Source: Streptomyces pactum (lineage in GTDB: Bacteria; Actinomycetota; Actinomycetes; Streptomycetales; Streptomycetaceae). Taken from it: a DNA stretch of 64,000 nucleotides. Shown one piece after another: positions 9,151 to 17,796 of this stretch. The notes under the pieces are model-generated. The model saw only the letters and a list, made by a program, of their open reading frames with translations, made no database searches and was not told the DNA's origin. Position 1 is the stretch's first letter; each line of letters starts with the position of its first letter. Where the stretch lies: positions 3,472,001-3,536,000 of the forward strand of contig NZ_JACYXC010000001.1 of NCBI RefSeq assembly GCF_016031615.1. The letters are read 5' to 3'. The position numbers were made by a program, and so were the translations under genes.

Positions 9151-11082
9151 ATGGCTGAGAGCACTGAGTCCATGCCGGACTGGGAGAAGCGCTTCCGGGC
9201 GCCACGCGTGGGTCTGCCGGAGTGGGCGGAGGACGCCCCGGACCGCTCGCTGTTCGTGTCCAACGCGACCGGGACGTACGAGCTGTACGCGTGGGACCGG
9301 GCGACCGGGGAGCAGCGGCAGGTGACGGACCGCCCCAACGGCACCACCAGCGGCGTGATCTCCCCGGACGGCGAGTGGATCTGGTGGTTCTCGGACACCG
9401 ACGGCGACGAGTTCGGCATATGGATGCGTCAGCCGTTCGAGCGGGACGGCACGGTTCGGGACGGCACGGGCGGCGGCCGGGGCGGGGACGAGGAGGACGG
9501 CACCCGGGTCACGGACCGCGGGGACGAGCCGGCCACTCCGGGGCTGGCACCCTCCTACCCCGCCGGTCTGGCACTCGGCCGCGACGGGACGGCGGTCGTC
9601 GGCCGGTCCACCGACGACGACGGTTCCACCATCCACGTCGTACCGCCCGGCGGCACGCCCTGCGAGATCTACCGGCACCGGGAGTCGGCCGGGGTGGGCG
9701 ACCTCTCCCGGGACGGCACCCTGATCGCGATAGAGCACACCGAGCACGGTGACGCGATGCACTCGGCGATACGGGTGGTCCGGACGGACGGGACGACCGT
9801 GGCCGAGCTGGACGACACCAGGGGCGGCACCGAGGAGCTGGGCCTGTCCGTCATGGGCTTCGCCCCCTCCGCCGGGGACGCGCGGCTCCTCGTCGGCCAC
9901 CAGCGGCGCGGGCGCTGGGAGCCGATGGTGTGGGACCCGCTGACCGGCGAGGAGACCGCGCTCGCCATCGACCTGCCCGGTGACGTCGGCGCCGAGTGGT
10001 ACCCGGACGGGTCGGCGCTGCTGGTCTCGCACGAGTACCACGCCCGCAGCGAGCTGTGGCGGTACGACCTGGCCACGTCCGCGCTCGTCCGCGTCGAGAC
10101 ACCGGTGGGGACGGTCTCCGGCGCGACCGCGCGGCCGGACGGCACGGTGGAGTTCCTGTGGTCCTCGGCCGCCGAGCCGCCGCAGGTACGGTCCACCAGC
10201 GGCCGGGTGGTGCTGGACCCGCCCGGCTTCACCGCCCCCGGCTCGGTCCCGGTGGAGGACATATGGGTGGACGGGCCCGGGGGCCGGGTGCACGCGCTGG
10301 TGCAGCGGCCGGCCGGTGAGGGACCGTTCCCGACCGTCTTCGACATCCACGGCGGCCCGACCTGGCACGACAGCGACGCCTTCGCCGCCGGTCCGGCGGC
10401 CTGGGTGGACCACGGGTTCGCGGTGGTACGGGTCAACTACCGCGGCTCCACCGGATACGGGCGGGCCTGGACGGACGCGCTCAAGCACCGGGTCGGCCTC
10501 ATCGAGCTGGAGGACATCGCGGCGGTGCGGGAGTGGGCGGTGGCCTCCGGGCTGGCCGACCCCGGGCGCCTGGTCCTCGCCGGCGGCTCCTGGGGCGGCT
10601 ATCTGACCCTGCTGGGTCTGGGGACCCAGCCGGACGCCTGGGCGGTGGGCCTGGCGGCGGTGCCGGTGGCCGACTACGTCACGGCCTACCACGACGAGAT
10701 GGAAGCGCTGAAGGCGATGGACCGGACCCTCCTGGGCGGCACCCCGGAGGAGGTCCCCGAGAGGTTCGCGGCGTCCTCCCCGCTCACCTACGTGGACCAG
10801 GTGCGGGCGCCGGTGTTCATCTCCGCCGGGGTGAACGACCCGCGCTGCCCGATACGCCAGATCGACAACTACGTGGCACGGCTGGAGCGGCGCGGCGCCC
10901 CGCACGAGGTGTACCGCTACGACGCCGGGCACGGCTCACTGGTGGTCGAGGAGCGGATCAAGCAGCTCCGGCTGGAGATCGGGTTCGCCCTGCGCCATCT
11001 GAGCCTTCCGGCCCCTGATCCGGACCGGGCCCGGATTCCGGCTCCGGGCCGGGACGGGGCCCGGTCGGGGACTCCGGCGTGA
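9151..11082 (+). CDS. S9 family peptidase (prolyl oligopeptidase type)
   Basis: A 643-residue two-domain serine peptidase. Residues 1 to about 370 form a beta-propeller with repeated VSPDGEW/FSDTDG-type blades. The rest is an alpha/beta-hydrolase. The nucleophile Ser lies in GGSWGGYLTLLG, the acid Asp in ISAGVNDPRCPI, and the His in YDAGHGSLV. VFDIHGGPTW is the oxyanion-hole region. It is predicted to be cytoplasmic, without a signal peptide, and to cleave short peptides. The start is ATG 9151 (MAESTESMPDWEKRF), behind a G-run. The last 125 bp overlap the convergent SURF1 gene, encoding low-complexity tails in both. Confidence 0.94.
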   Translation: MAESTESMPDWEKRFRAPRVGLPEWAEDAPDRSLFVSNATGTYELYAWDRATGEQRQVTDRPNGTTSGVISPDGEWIWWFSDTDGDEFGIWMRQPFERDGTVRDGTGGGRGGDEEDGTRVTDRGDEPATPGLAPSYPAGLALGRDGTAVVGRSTDDDGSTIHVVPPGGTPCEIYRHRESAGVGDLSRDGTLIAIEHTEHGDAMHSAIRVVRTDGTTVAELDDTRGGTEELGLSVMGFAPSAGDARLLVGHQRRGRWEPMVWDPLTGEETALAIDLPGDVGAEWYPDGSALLVSHEYHARSELWRYDLATSALVRVETPVGTVSGATARPDGTVEFLWSSAAEPPQVRSTSGRVVLDPPGFTAPGSVPVEDIWVDGPGGRVHALVQRPAGEGPFPTVFDIHGGPTWHDSDAFAAGPAAWVDHGFAVVRVNYRGSTGYGRAWTDALKHRVGLIELEDIAAVREWAVASGLADPGRLVLAGGSWGGYLTLLGLGTQPDAWAVGLAAVPVADYVTAYHDEMEALKAMDRTLLGGTPEEVPERFAASSPLTYVDQVRAPVFISAGVNDPRCPIRQIDNYVARLERRGAPHEVYRYDAGHGSLVVEERIKQLRLEIGFALRHLSLPAPDPDRARIPAPGRDGARSGTPA

Positions 11083-11905
11083 TGCCGAGCGCCAGGTCCC
11101 TGGCCACCTCCGCCTCCCGGCGGAAGAGGCGGAACCACATGAAGACCACGAAGCCGGCGAAGAGGAACCACTCACCGGTGTAGCCGAGATTCTGGAACGC
11201 CTTGAGGTCCAGTCCGGTGCCCTCGGCCACGGTCGGGGGCACCGGGACCAGGGCCCCGGGCGCCGTGGAGGAGGTGAGCCACGCGTCCTGCACCTCGTAG
11301 GGCACGATGTTGACGAGCGAGGCGGCACTGATCACACCCAGCTGTCCCTCCGGCAGTCCGCCACCGGAGCGCGCCCCTCTGGTCCCCTGGTGCTCGGACG
11401 CCTGGAGCGCCCCGGTGACCGTCACCCGGCCGGACGGCGGGGCGGGCACCTTGGCGGTGTCGGCCGCGACGTCCGCGTCACCCGGCAGCCAGCCCCGGAC
11501 GACCGGCACCGCCGCCGGGTCCGGCCGGCCCCCGGCGACGTCGCCCGTCCCGTCGGCACCCCGCCCGGCGCCCCCGCCGTCCGTCCGCAGCAGAGCGAGC
11601 ACGTAGAAACCGGCCCGGCCGTCTAGCGTGCGGTCCGGCACCAGCATCTGGTGCCGGGGGTCGAAGCGGCCGGTCACGGTGGCCAGCCGTCCCGAGGTCT
11701 CCTGGGTGACCGGCAGCAGGTCGCGCAGCGGCACCGCGCGTTCCGCCTCGGCGTTGTTCGCACGATCCTGCTGCTCCCGGTGCGAGTCGACGCGCGCCTC
11801 GAAGCGGCTGAGCTGCCAGCTGCCCATGAACAGACACACGGGGATGGACAGCGCGGCGAAGACGTTGATCACCCACCAGCGGGGTGTCAGCAGAAATCGA
11901 TACAC
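10958..11905 (-). CDS. SURF1-family cytochrome oxidase assembly protein
   Basis: A 315-residue inner-membrane protein of the SURF1/Shy1 family, which helps assemble haem-copper cytochrome c oxidase. It starts GTG with MYRFLLTPRWWVINVFAALS, the family's N-terminal transmembrane helix, followed by GSWQLSRF. The periplasmic domain contains RGWLPGDA and GVISAASLVN. The second helix is near YTGEWFLFAGFVVFMWFRLF. A Pro/Gly/Glu-rich cytoplasmic tail after the helix overlaps the end of the convergent peptidase. No oxidase subunit genes are nearby. Confidence 0.93.
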   Translation of the reverse strand: MYRFLLTPRWWVINVFAALSIPVCLFMGSWQLSRFEARVDSHREQQDRANNAEAERAVPLRDLLPVTQETSGRLATVTGRFDPRHQMLVPDRTLDGRAGFYVLALLRTDGGGAGRGADGTGDVAGGRPDPAAVPVVRGWLPGDADVAADTAKVPAPPSGRVTVTGALQASEHQGTRGARSGGGLPEGQLGVISAASLVNIVPYEVQDAWLTSSTAPGALVPVPPTVAEGTGLDLKAFQNLGYTGEWFLFAGFVVFMWFRLFRREAEVARDLALGITPESPTGPRPGPEPESGPGPDQGPEGSDGAGRTRSPAGAA

Positions 11906-12129
11906 ACCACCACGGTACGGGCCGCCCGCCGGTTCCCCCGCACGTGCCCCCGGGCCTGTCCCCCGCTCCCACCCCCCGACCTGCGGACTTCACGGTCGGG
12001 GGAAGAGCAGGGCGAGGGGTCCGGTGCGGAAGGCGGTGGTGGCCGAGGCGGCGACCTGCGGGGGCGGTACGACGGTGCCCCTTCCGCGGGCCGGCGGGTG
12101 GGACAAGCCCGCGGTCAGCCTCCCGGACC

Positions 12130-12194
12130 GGCGGACGGGACCGGCGGACGGGACCGGCGGACGGGACCGGCGGACGGGACCGGCGGACGGGACC
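12130..12194. repeat. Five 13-bp tandem repeats in the intergenic gap
   Basis: Five exact copies of GGCGGACGGGACC, followed by degenerate copies to about 12280. They fill most of the 385-bp space (11906-12290) between the SURF1 gene and the secreted-protein gene. No ORF is supported in this gap. The repeat may expand and contract by slippage. Confidence 0.85.
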
Positions 12195-12290
12195 GGCCAC
12201 CCCGGCCGGTCCGCCGCCGACGGCCGGCAGACTGCGGACGGCGGCCGGGAACGGCGGACGGGGAACGGCGGGCGGCGGGCGGCTGCGGTG

Positions 12291-13805
12291 TCAGCCGGCC
12301 AGGACGCCGGTGTGGTAGACCGTGCCCGCGCAGGCGTTGGGCACCGTGGTGGTCGCGGCGGCCGGGTCGCCGGCGGCCGGGGTGTAGATGACCTGGACGC
12401 TCGCCTCCGGCTGCTCCGTTCCGCCGCCGGCTTCGCCACCCGCTTCGTCCGGGCTGGGCGGTTCCTGCGGGGCCGAGCCCGTGCCGTTGTCCTCGGTGGG
12501 TTCCGGTGTGGGCGTCGCGCCGGAGGTGCCGCATCCCGACGGGCCGCCGTCCGCGGCGGGCAGCCAGGCGAACTTGACCTCGTACGCCTGTCCCGGCTGG
12601 AGGATCAGCTGGGTCGGCGAGGTGGAGGTGTCGGGGAGCTGGGTGGCCGCGTCACCGGGGGTGTGGTAGACGACGTTGATCCTGGTCGCGTCGGCACTGC
12701 CCTGGGCGACCGCGCTCACCGCCCCGGAGCCGTCCACGGTGCAGGCGGTCGCGGAGGTGTTCACGACGCGGAAGGAACCGTAGACGTGGCCGTTGGCGTC
12801 GGCGGGGCCGGCGGCACCGCTGCCTTCGAGCTGCGCCCGGGTGCAGACGGGCGAGGTCGCGTTGAGGGTGCTGGAGGGGTTCGGCACACCGGGATCGCTG
12901 GACGGGCTCTCGGAGTGCTTCTCCTTCTCGGTCTTCCCCTCCTCCTCCTTGTCCTCCTTGCCGTCCTTCTCCTTCTCGCCGGTCTTGGTGGGCCTGCCCG
13001 TCACCGGGTCCTCACCGCCCCCGCCGTGCGTACCGCCCTGCACCCCGGGGGTGCGCTCACTGCTCGCCGCGTTGGCCGACCGGTCGTCGGACGTGCTGAC
13101 CTCGTTCGCCACGTGGACCAGCGTCGGCAGCGCGGCACCGCCGAGCACCACCGCGGCCACGGCCCCGACCAGTGCCTGGCGTCTGCGCCTGCGGCGGGCG
13201 GGCACGGCACGGTGCAGGTGATCCAGCGCGCCGGGGGTCGGCTCCAGGTCGTCCACCGCGCCGCGCAGCAGTCTCCGCAGGGCCTCTTCGTCGATGTCCT
13301 CGATGTCGTCGGCCGCGCCGGGGTCGCCACCGGGTCCGGACCCGGTGCCCCGTCCGGCACCCGGGCCCGACGCCGTACCGCGCCCGCCGTTCCCGCCGGC
13401 CGCGCGCTCGCCGACGTCGTCCACGCCGGCCGCACCCGCCGAAGCGTCATCGTCCGCGCCCGCCGGACCGTCGGCCTCGCCGCCGGCCGCACCCGGGCCG
13501 CCGCCACCATCGGCGGCACGCACGCCATCGCCACCACCGGCCGCACGCGGACTGCCCTCACCATCGGCCGTGGGCTCGCCGTTGTCGCCGGGGGCCGGTC
13601 CGGGGCCGGTCGCGGGCTCCTGTGCCGGGCCTTCGTCCTGCCGCGCCTCCGCGGCACCGGCCGCACCGGGTCCCCCGGTTCCGCCGGCCGTGGCGTCGTC
13701 ACCCGCGGTGCCGTCGGTCCCGGAGGCGCCCTCCGCCCCGCCGGCGGTCTCGGCATGCGCGTGGTGCTCGGGCTCGTGCCCCGGTTCGTGCTTCTCGTGG
13801 TTCAT
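12291..13805 (-). CDS. Single-pass membrane protein with exported DUF4232-like domain, coupled to an ECF sigma gene
   Basis: A 504-residue protein. Residues 1-150 are very rich in Gly/Ala/Glu/Pro and probably disordered. Residues about 165-205 carry an acidic helix (IEDIDEEALRRLLRGAVDDL) and basic segment RRRRRRQ. A single transmembrane helix follows (ALVGAVAAVVLGGAALPTLV). Outside lies a Lys/Glu-rich linker and a Cys-containing beta domain (SPVCTRAQLEG, SFRVVNTSATACTVDGSGA) resembling DUF4232. The start ATG 13805 overlaps the sigma factor stop as ATGA. Topology and coupling suggest an anti-sigma or output protein, but no known anti-sigma motif is visible. Confidence 0.82.
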   Translation of the reverse strand: MNHEKHEPGHEPEHHAHAETAGGAEGASGTDGTAGDDATAGGTGGPGAAGAAEARQDEGPAQEPATGPGPAPGDNGEPTADGEGSPRAAGGGDGVRAADGGGGPGAAGGEADGPAGADDDASAGAAGVDDVGERAAGGNGGRGTASGPGAGRGTGSGPGGDPGAADDIEDIDEEALRRLLRGAVDDLEPTPGALDHLHRAVPARRRRRRQALVGAVAAVVLGGAALPTLVHVANEVSTSDDRSANAASSERTPGVQGGTHGGGGEDPVTGRPTKTGEKEKDGKEDKEEEGKTEKEKHSESPSSDPGVPNPSSTLNATSPVCTRAQLEGSGAAGPADANGHVYGSFRVVNTSATACTVDGSGAVSAVAQGSADATRINVVYHTPGDAATQLPDTSTSPTQLILQPGQAYEVKFAWLPAADGGPSGCGTSGATPTPEPTEDNGTGSAPQEPPSPDEAGGEAGGGTEQPEASVQVIYTPAAGDPAAATTTVPNACAGTVYHTGVLAG

Positions 13806-14377
13806 GCCGGAGTCTCCATGGCGACGCGCAGCGCGGCGATGCCGCGCGATCCGTACGCCTTGACCGAACCCAGCGATATGCCGAGGGTCTCGGCCACCTG
13901 TGCCTCGGTCATGTCGGCGAAGTAGCGCAGCACCAGCACCTCGCGCTGCCGGCGCTGCAGCCCCCTCATCGCCTTGATCAGCTGGTCGCGCTCCAGTTGC
14001 TCGTACGCGCCTTCCTCGGCGCTGGCCATGTCGGGCATCGGCTTGGAGAGCAGCTTCAGACCGAGAATGCGCCGGCGCAGCGCCGAGCGGGACAGGTTGA
14101 CGACGGTCTGCCGCAGGTACGCGAGGGTCTTCTCGGGATCCCGCACCCGGCTGCGCGCGGAGTGGACCCGGATGAACGCCTCCTGGACGACGTCCTCGCA
14201 CGAGGCGGTGTCGTCCAGGAGCAGTGCCGCGAGCCCGAGCAGCGAGCGGTAGTGCGCCCGGTAGGTCTCGGTCAGATGGTCGACTGTGGTGCCCACGGCC
14301 ATCGCGTCGTCAGTTTCCCCGCGTTGAGACGGCACCTGCGCGGGGCGTGCGGCAGGCCACGGCGCGATCACCGGCAT
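13802..14377 (-). CDS. ECF sigma factor (SigE/SigM-like)
   Basis: An ECF sigma factor of about 191 residues. Region 2 includes LLLDDTASCEDVVQEAFIRV and KTLAYLRQTVVNLSRSALRR. Region 4 includes LQRRQREVLVLRYFADMTEA and the helix-turn-helix AETLGISLGSVKAYGSRGIA. The start is taken as ATG 14377 (MPVIAPWPAARPAQ), which keeps a short streptomycete-like N-terminal leader; ATG 14302 (MAVGTTVDHL) is the minimal alternative. It overlaps the downstream membrane protein by 4 nt, so both are translated together. Confidence 0.92.
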   Translation of the reverse strand: MPVIAPWPAARPAQVPSQRGETDDAMAVGTTVDHLTETYRAHYRSLLGLAALLLDDTASCEDVVQEAFIRVHSARSRVRDPEKTLAYLRQTVVNLSRSALRRRILGLKLLSKPMPDMASAEEGAYEQLERDQLIKAMRGLQRRQREVLVLRYFADMTEAQVAETLGISLGSVKAYGSRGIAALRVAMETPA

Positions 14378-15082
14378 GCCACCTGACGTGCGAGAACGCG
14401 ATGGATGCAGTGCTGAGCGGCCCCGTACCGGGGCCGTTGCGATGCCGAATACCTCTGCCACGCCTGTTGGACACGCTTCCCCCACCCAGGGTTGTACGCG
14501 CGAGGCATGGCTATGGACGATGCATCAAATGCCCCCATGCGCACCAGCTCTTCCCTTATGCAGCGATTTCACCAGCGCCCCGAGGGGCGGTTACCAAGAC
14601 GCTCCCCGGGCACCGCCGGTTGCGGCGGAGCGGGGAGCGCATGATCGAACCGAACATCCGACCAGTTCACATGGCTCGACCATCGTAATGGTCGGGAAAC
14701 TCACACCGCCGCCGGGCCGGTGGCGGCCGGAACCGGTCCGACGCCCCTGCGGAGAAGGCCCGGTGACGGCGGTGGAGCGGGCGCCGGGCCGGCCGCGGTA
14801 CCGGAGTGCCGGCGGTGCCGCGGTCGTGCGGGCCGCCATGCCGCGAGGTCGGGGCATGGCGGCACCCGCCACGGTAGGACGAGAGTCGTGCGGCGGACGG
14901 AGGGCCGGCCGCGCCCCCTACATGAGGACGGCCGCGCCGGTTGTCCGGACGGGCCGCGCGGAAGACGTCCGGACGGCGGTGCGGCGGGACGGGCGCACCG
15001 CCGTGCGCAGGAGAAGTGGACGGCCGTGCGCGGACAGGTGGACGGCCGTGCCGCAGACGGACGGACGGCGGGGCCGCGGGTC
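14378..15082. other. Long intergenic region, no gene seen
   Basis: 705 bp between the ECF sigma gene and the end of asd. Reading frames on both strands here are low-complexity Arg/Pro/Gly translations. The part at 14378-14700 is less GC-rich and should hold the sigma gene promoter. The rest has many GGACGG-type direct repeats. Confidence 0.5.
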
Positions 15083-16153
15083 TCAGGACGGCAGCTCCGC
15101 CGCCACCGCCTCGGCGATCTGCACGGCGTTGAGCGCCGCCCCCTTGCGCAGGTTGTCGCCGCAGACGAACAGCTCCAGGGCGCACGGGTCGTCCAGCGAC
15201 CGCCGGACCCGCCCCACCCAGGTGGGATCGGTGCCCACCACGTCCGCGGGGGTGGGGTACTCCCCCGCCGCCGGGTCGTCGCAGAGCACCACACCCGGTG
15301 CCGCCGCCAGGATCTCGTGCGCCCCGGCGACCGTGACCTCGTTCTCGAACCGCGCGTGCACCGCCAGCGAGTGCGTGGTGACCACCGGGACCCGCACGCA
15401 GGTCGCGCTCACCTTCAGGTGCGGCAGGCCGAGGATCTTCCGCGACTCGTTCCGCACCTTCAGTTCCTCCGAGGACCACCCGTCCTCGGTGAGCGAACCG
15501 GCGAAGGGCACCACGTTGAGCGCCACCGGCGCGGGGAACGGCCCGGTGTCACCGACCGCCCGCCGGACGTCCCCGGGCTGGGTGCCCAGATCGGTGCCGG
15601 CGACCCTGGCGTGCTGCTCGCGCAGCGCGTCGATGCCGGCCTGCCCGGCACCGGAGACCGCCTGGTAGGAGGAGACGACCAGCTCGCTCAGGCCGAACGC
15701 GGCGTGCAGCGCGCCGATCGCCACGATCATCGACAGCGTGGTGCAGTTGGGGTTGGCGATGATGCCCCGGGGCCGCACCCGGGCGGCGTGCGGGTTCACC
15801 TCCGGGACGACCAGCGGTACGTCCGGGTCCATCCGGAAGGCGCCGGAGTTGTCGATCACCACCGCGCCCTTGCCGACCGCGACCGGCGCCCACCGTGCGG
15901 ACACCTCGTCCGGCACGTCGAACACCGCGAGGTGGACGCCGTCGAACGCGTCCTCGGTGAGCGCGACGACCTCGACCTGCTCACCCCGGACGGCCAGCTT
16001 CCGGCCGGCTGAGCGCGGCGAGGCGATCAGCCGGATCTCCCCCCAGATGTCCGCGTGCTCGGAGAGGATGCCGAGCAGCACGGTGCCGACCGCGCCGGTC
16101 GCCCCGACCACCGCGAGGGTGGGGCGGCCGGCGCGGCCGGCGGCCGGGTTCAT
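15083..16153 (-). CDS. asd: Aspartate-semialdehyde dehydrogenase
   Basis: Converts aspartyl phosphate to aspartate semialdehyde with NADPH, the branch-point step to lysine, diaminopimelate, threonine and methionine. 356 residues. The NADP-binding motif VVGATGAVGTVLL is at 15-27. The active-site Cys137 lies in NPNCTTLSM. SYQAVSGAGQAG and the substrate/His region VVTTHSLAVHA complete the family signature. Its start overlaps the ask stop by 4 nt (ATGA), so the two enzymes for consecutive steps are translationally coupled. Confidence 0.97.
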   Translation of the reverse strand: MNPAAGRAGRPTLAVVGATGAVGTVLLGILSEHADIWGEIRLIASPRSAGRKLAVRGEQVEVVALTEDAFDGVHLAVFDVPDEVSARWAPVAVGKGAVVIDNSGAFRMDPDVPLVVPEVNPHAARVRPRGIIANPNCTTLSMIVAIGALHAAFGLSELVVSSYQAVSGAGQAGIDALREQHARVAGTDLGTQPGDVRRAVGDTGPFPAPVALNVVPFAGSLTEDGWSSEELKVRNESRKILGLPHLKVSATCVRVPVVTTHSLAVHARFENEVTVAGAHEILAAAPGVVLCDDPAAGEYPTPADVVGTDPTWVGRVRRSLDDPCALELFVCGDNLRKGAALNAVQIAEAVAAELPS

Positions 16154-17421
16154 CGGCCGGTCCCTCCGTAGACGACCGCCTCGTCGCTGTCGGAGTCCAG
16201 CCCGAAGGCGGTGTGCACGGCCTGCACCGCGTTGTTGACGTCGTCGGCGCGGGTGACCACCGAGATGCGGATCTCGGACGTGGAGATCAGCTCGATGTTC
16301 ACCCCGGCGTCGGAGAGCGCCTCGAAGAACGCCGCGGTGACGCCCGGGTTCGTCTTCATGCCCGCGCCGACCAGCGAGATCTTGCCGATCTGGTCGTCGT
16401 AGCGCAGGGAGTCGAAACCGATCGCCTGCTGCGCCTTGGTCAGCGCCTCCATCGCCTTGTGACCGTCGGTCTTGGGGAGCGTGAAGGAGATGTCGGTGAG
16501 ACCGGTCGATGCGGCGGAGACGTTCTGCACCACCATGTCGATGTTGATCTCGGCGTTGGAGATGGTCCGGAAGATGGCCGCGGCCTCGCCCGGCTTGTCC
16601 GGCACACCGACGACCGTGATCTTGGCCTCGGAGGTGTCGTGAGCGACACCCGAGATGATGGCCTGCTCCACCTTCTGATCCCCTCGCGGCTCGTTGCTGA
16701 CCCAGGTCCCCTGCAGTCCGGAGAAGGACGAACGGACGTGGATCGGGATGTTGTAACGGCGTGCGTACTCCACACAGCGGTGGAGCAGCACCTTGGAGCC
16801 GGAGCTGGCGAGCTCCAGCATGTCCTCGGACGAGATCCAGTCGATCTTGCGGGCCTTCTTCACCACCCGGGGGTCGGCGGTGAACACGCCGTCCACATCG
16901 GTGTAGATCTCGCAGACCTCGGCGTCCAGCGCGGCGGCGAGCGCCACGGCGGTGGTGTCCGAACCGCCACGGCCCAGCGTGGTGATGTCCTTCTTGTCCT
17001 GGGACACACCCTGGAACCCGGCCACGATCGCGATGTTGCCCTCGTCGAGGGCGGTACGGATGCGGCCCGGCGTGACATCGATGATGCGCGCTTTGTTGTG
17101 GACCGAGTCGGTGATGACTCCCGCCTGGCTACCGGTGAACGACTGCGCCTCGTGACCGAGGTTTTTGATCGCCATCGCCAGCAGCGCCATGGAGATCCGC
17201 TCTCCGGCGGTCAGCAGCATGTCGAACTCGCGCCCGGCAGGGATCGGGGATACCTGCTCGGCGAGATCGATCAGCTCGTCCGTCGTGTCGCCCATCGCGG
17301 AAACCACCACCACGACCTGGTGGCCGTTCTTCTTGGCTTCCACGATCCGCTTGGCGACGCGCTTGATGCCTTCGGCATCGGCAACGGATGAGCCTCCGTA
17401 CTTCTGCACGACAAGGCCCAC
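16150..17421 (-). CDS. ask: Aspartate kinase (aspartokinase)
   Basis: Phosphorylates aspartate, the first step to the aspartate-family amino acids. 423 residues from GTG 17421 (VGLVVQKYGGSSVADAEG). The kinase domain includes KYGGSS, the helix VVVVVSAMGDTTDEL and the segment TLGRGGSDTTAVALAAALDA. The C-terminal third holds two ACT domains (VGVPDKPGEAAAIFR, SLVGAGMKTNPGVTAAFFEA) for feedback by lysine and threonine. The in-frame extension to 17436 is not needed. An internal GTG with a good Shine-Dalgarno site may also produce a separate regulatory subunit from this gene. Confidence 0.97.
   Translation of the reverse strand: MGLVVQKYGGSSVADAEGIKRVAKRIVEAKKNGHQVVVVVSAMGDTTDELIDLAEQVSPIPAGREFDMLLTAGERISMALLAMAIKNLGHEAQSFTGSQAGVITDSVHNKARIIDVTPGRIRTALDEGNIAIVAGFQGVSQDKKDITTLGRGGSDTTAVALAAALDAEVCEIYTDVDGVFTADPRVVKKARKIDWISSEDMLELASSGSKVLLHRCVEYARRYNIPIHVRSSFSGLQGTWVSNEPRGDQKVEQAIISGVAHDTSEAKITVVGVPDKPGEAAAIFRTISNAEINIDMVVQNVSAASTGLTDISFTLPKTDGHKAMEALTKAQQAIGFDSLRYDDQIGKISLVGAGMKTNPGVTAAFFEALSDAGVNIELISTSEIRISVVTRADDVNNAVQAVHTAFGLDSDSDEAVVYGGTGR
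16669..16685 (-). promoter_or_regulatory. Probable internal start for an aspartokinase beta subunit
   Basis: In the ask frame, GAGGGG (16680-16685) lies 8 nt before GTG 16671, codon 251. Starting there gives a 173-residue ACT-domain protein beginning VEQAIISGVA. In Corynebacterium glutamicum the beta subunit (172 residues) is made from the same relative position. The site is seen in the sequence; its use is inferred. Confidence 0.5.
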
Positions 17422-17796
17422 GTGCGCTCCTCGCAACTGTTAGTAAAACGGTCGACTCAGTCTATCGAGCAAGCGGAATGCGCCATCCGGATATCACCTG
17501 GCGAGACAAACCGCTCACCCGGCACAGCCGCCGGAGCACTCACCGTGCATGCACCCGGTCCGCGCGCCCGCCACACCCTGCTCTGCTCAGCCAGCACTCT
17601 GCCCGCTGGCCGGAGCGGCACACGGAAAGTAAGCCAGCTCACAACCGTCCGGGAGCGCGCGCCGGGCCGGGACCGCTGCCCCGGCGCGCACCGGCCGGCG
17701 ATCGTCTGCGCCCCGCCCGGCGGTTCTCTTCCCGCGGTGCGCCCGGCTCCCGGTGGTCGGCCTCCGGTGGTCGGCTTCCGCCGTGCGGGCGGCGGT
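17422..17796. other. Intergenic, ask promoter region
   Basis: About 375 bp. The part next to ask (17430-17510) is relatively AT-rich and probably carries the asd operon promoter. No ORF is supported and no lysine riboswitch fold was recognised. Confidence 0.45.

Noticed and set aside
12130..12280. Tandem repeats considered as a CRISPR array
   Set aside because: Units are directly adjacent with no spacers, and no cas genes are present anywhere in the window.
17422..17510. Lysine riboswitch upstream of ask
   Set aside because: The leader lacks the conserved multi-helix core and such riboswitches are not expected before actinobacterial ask genes.
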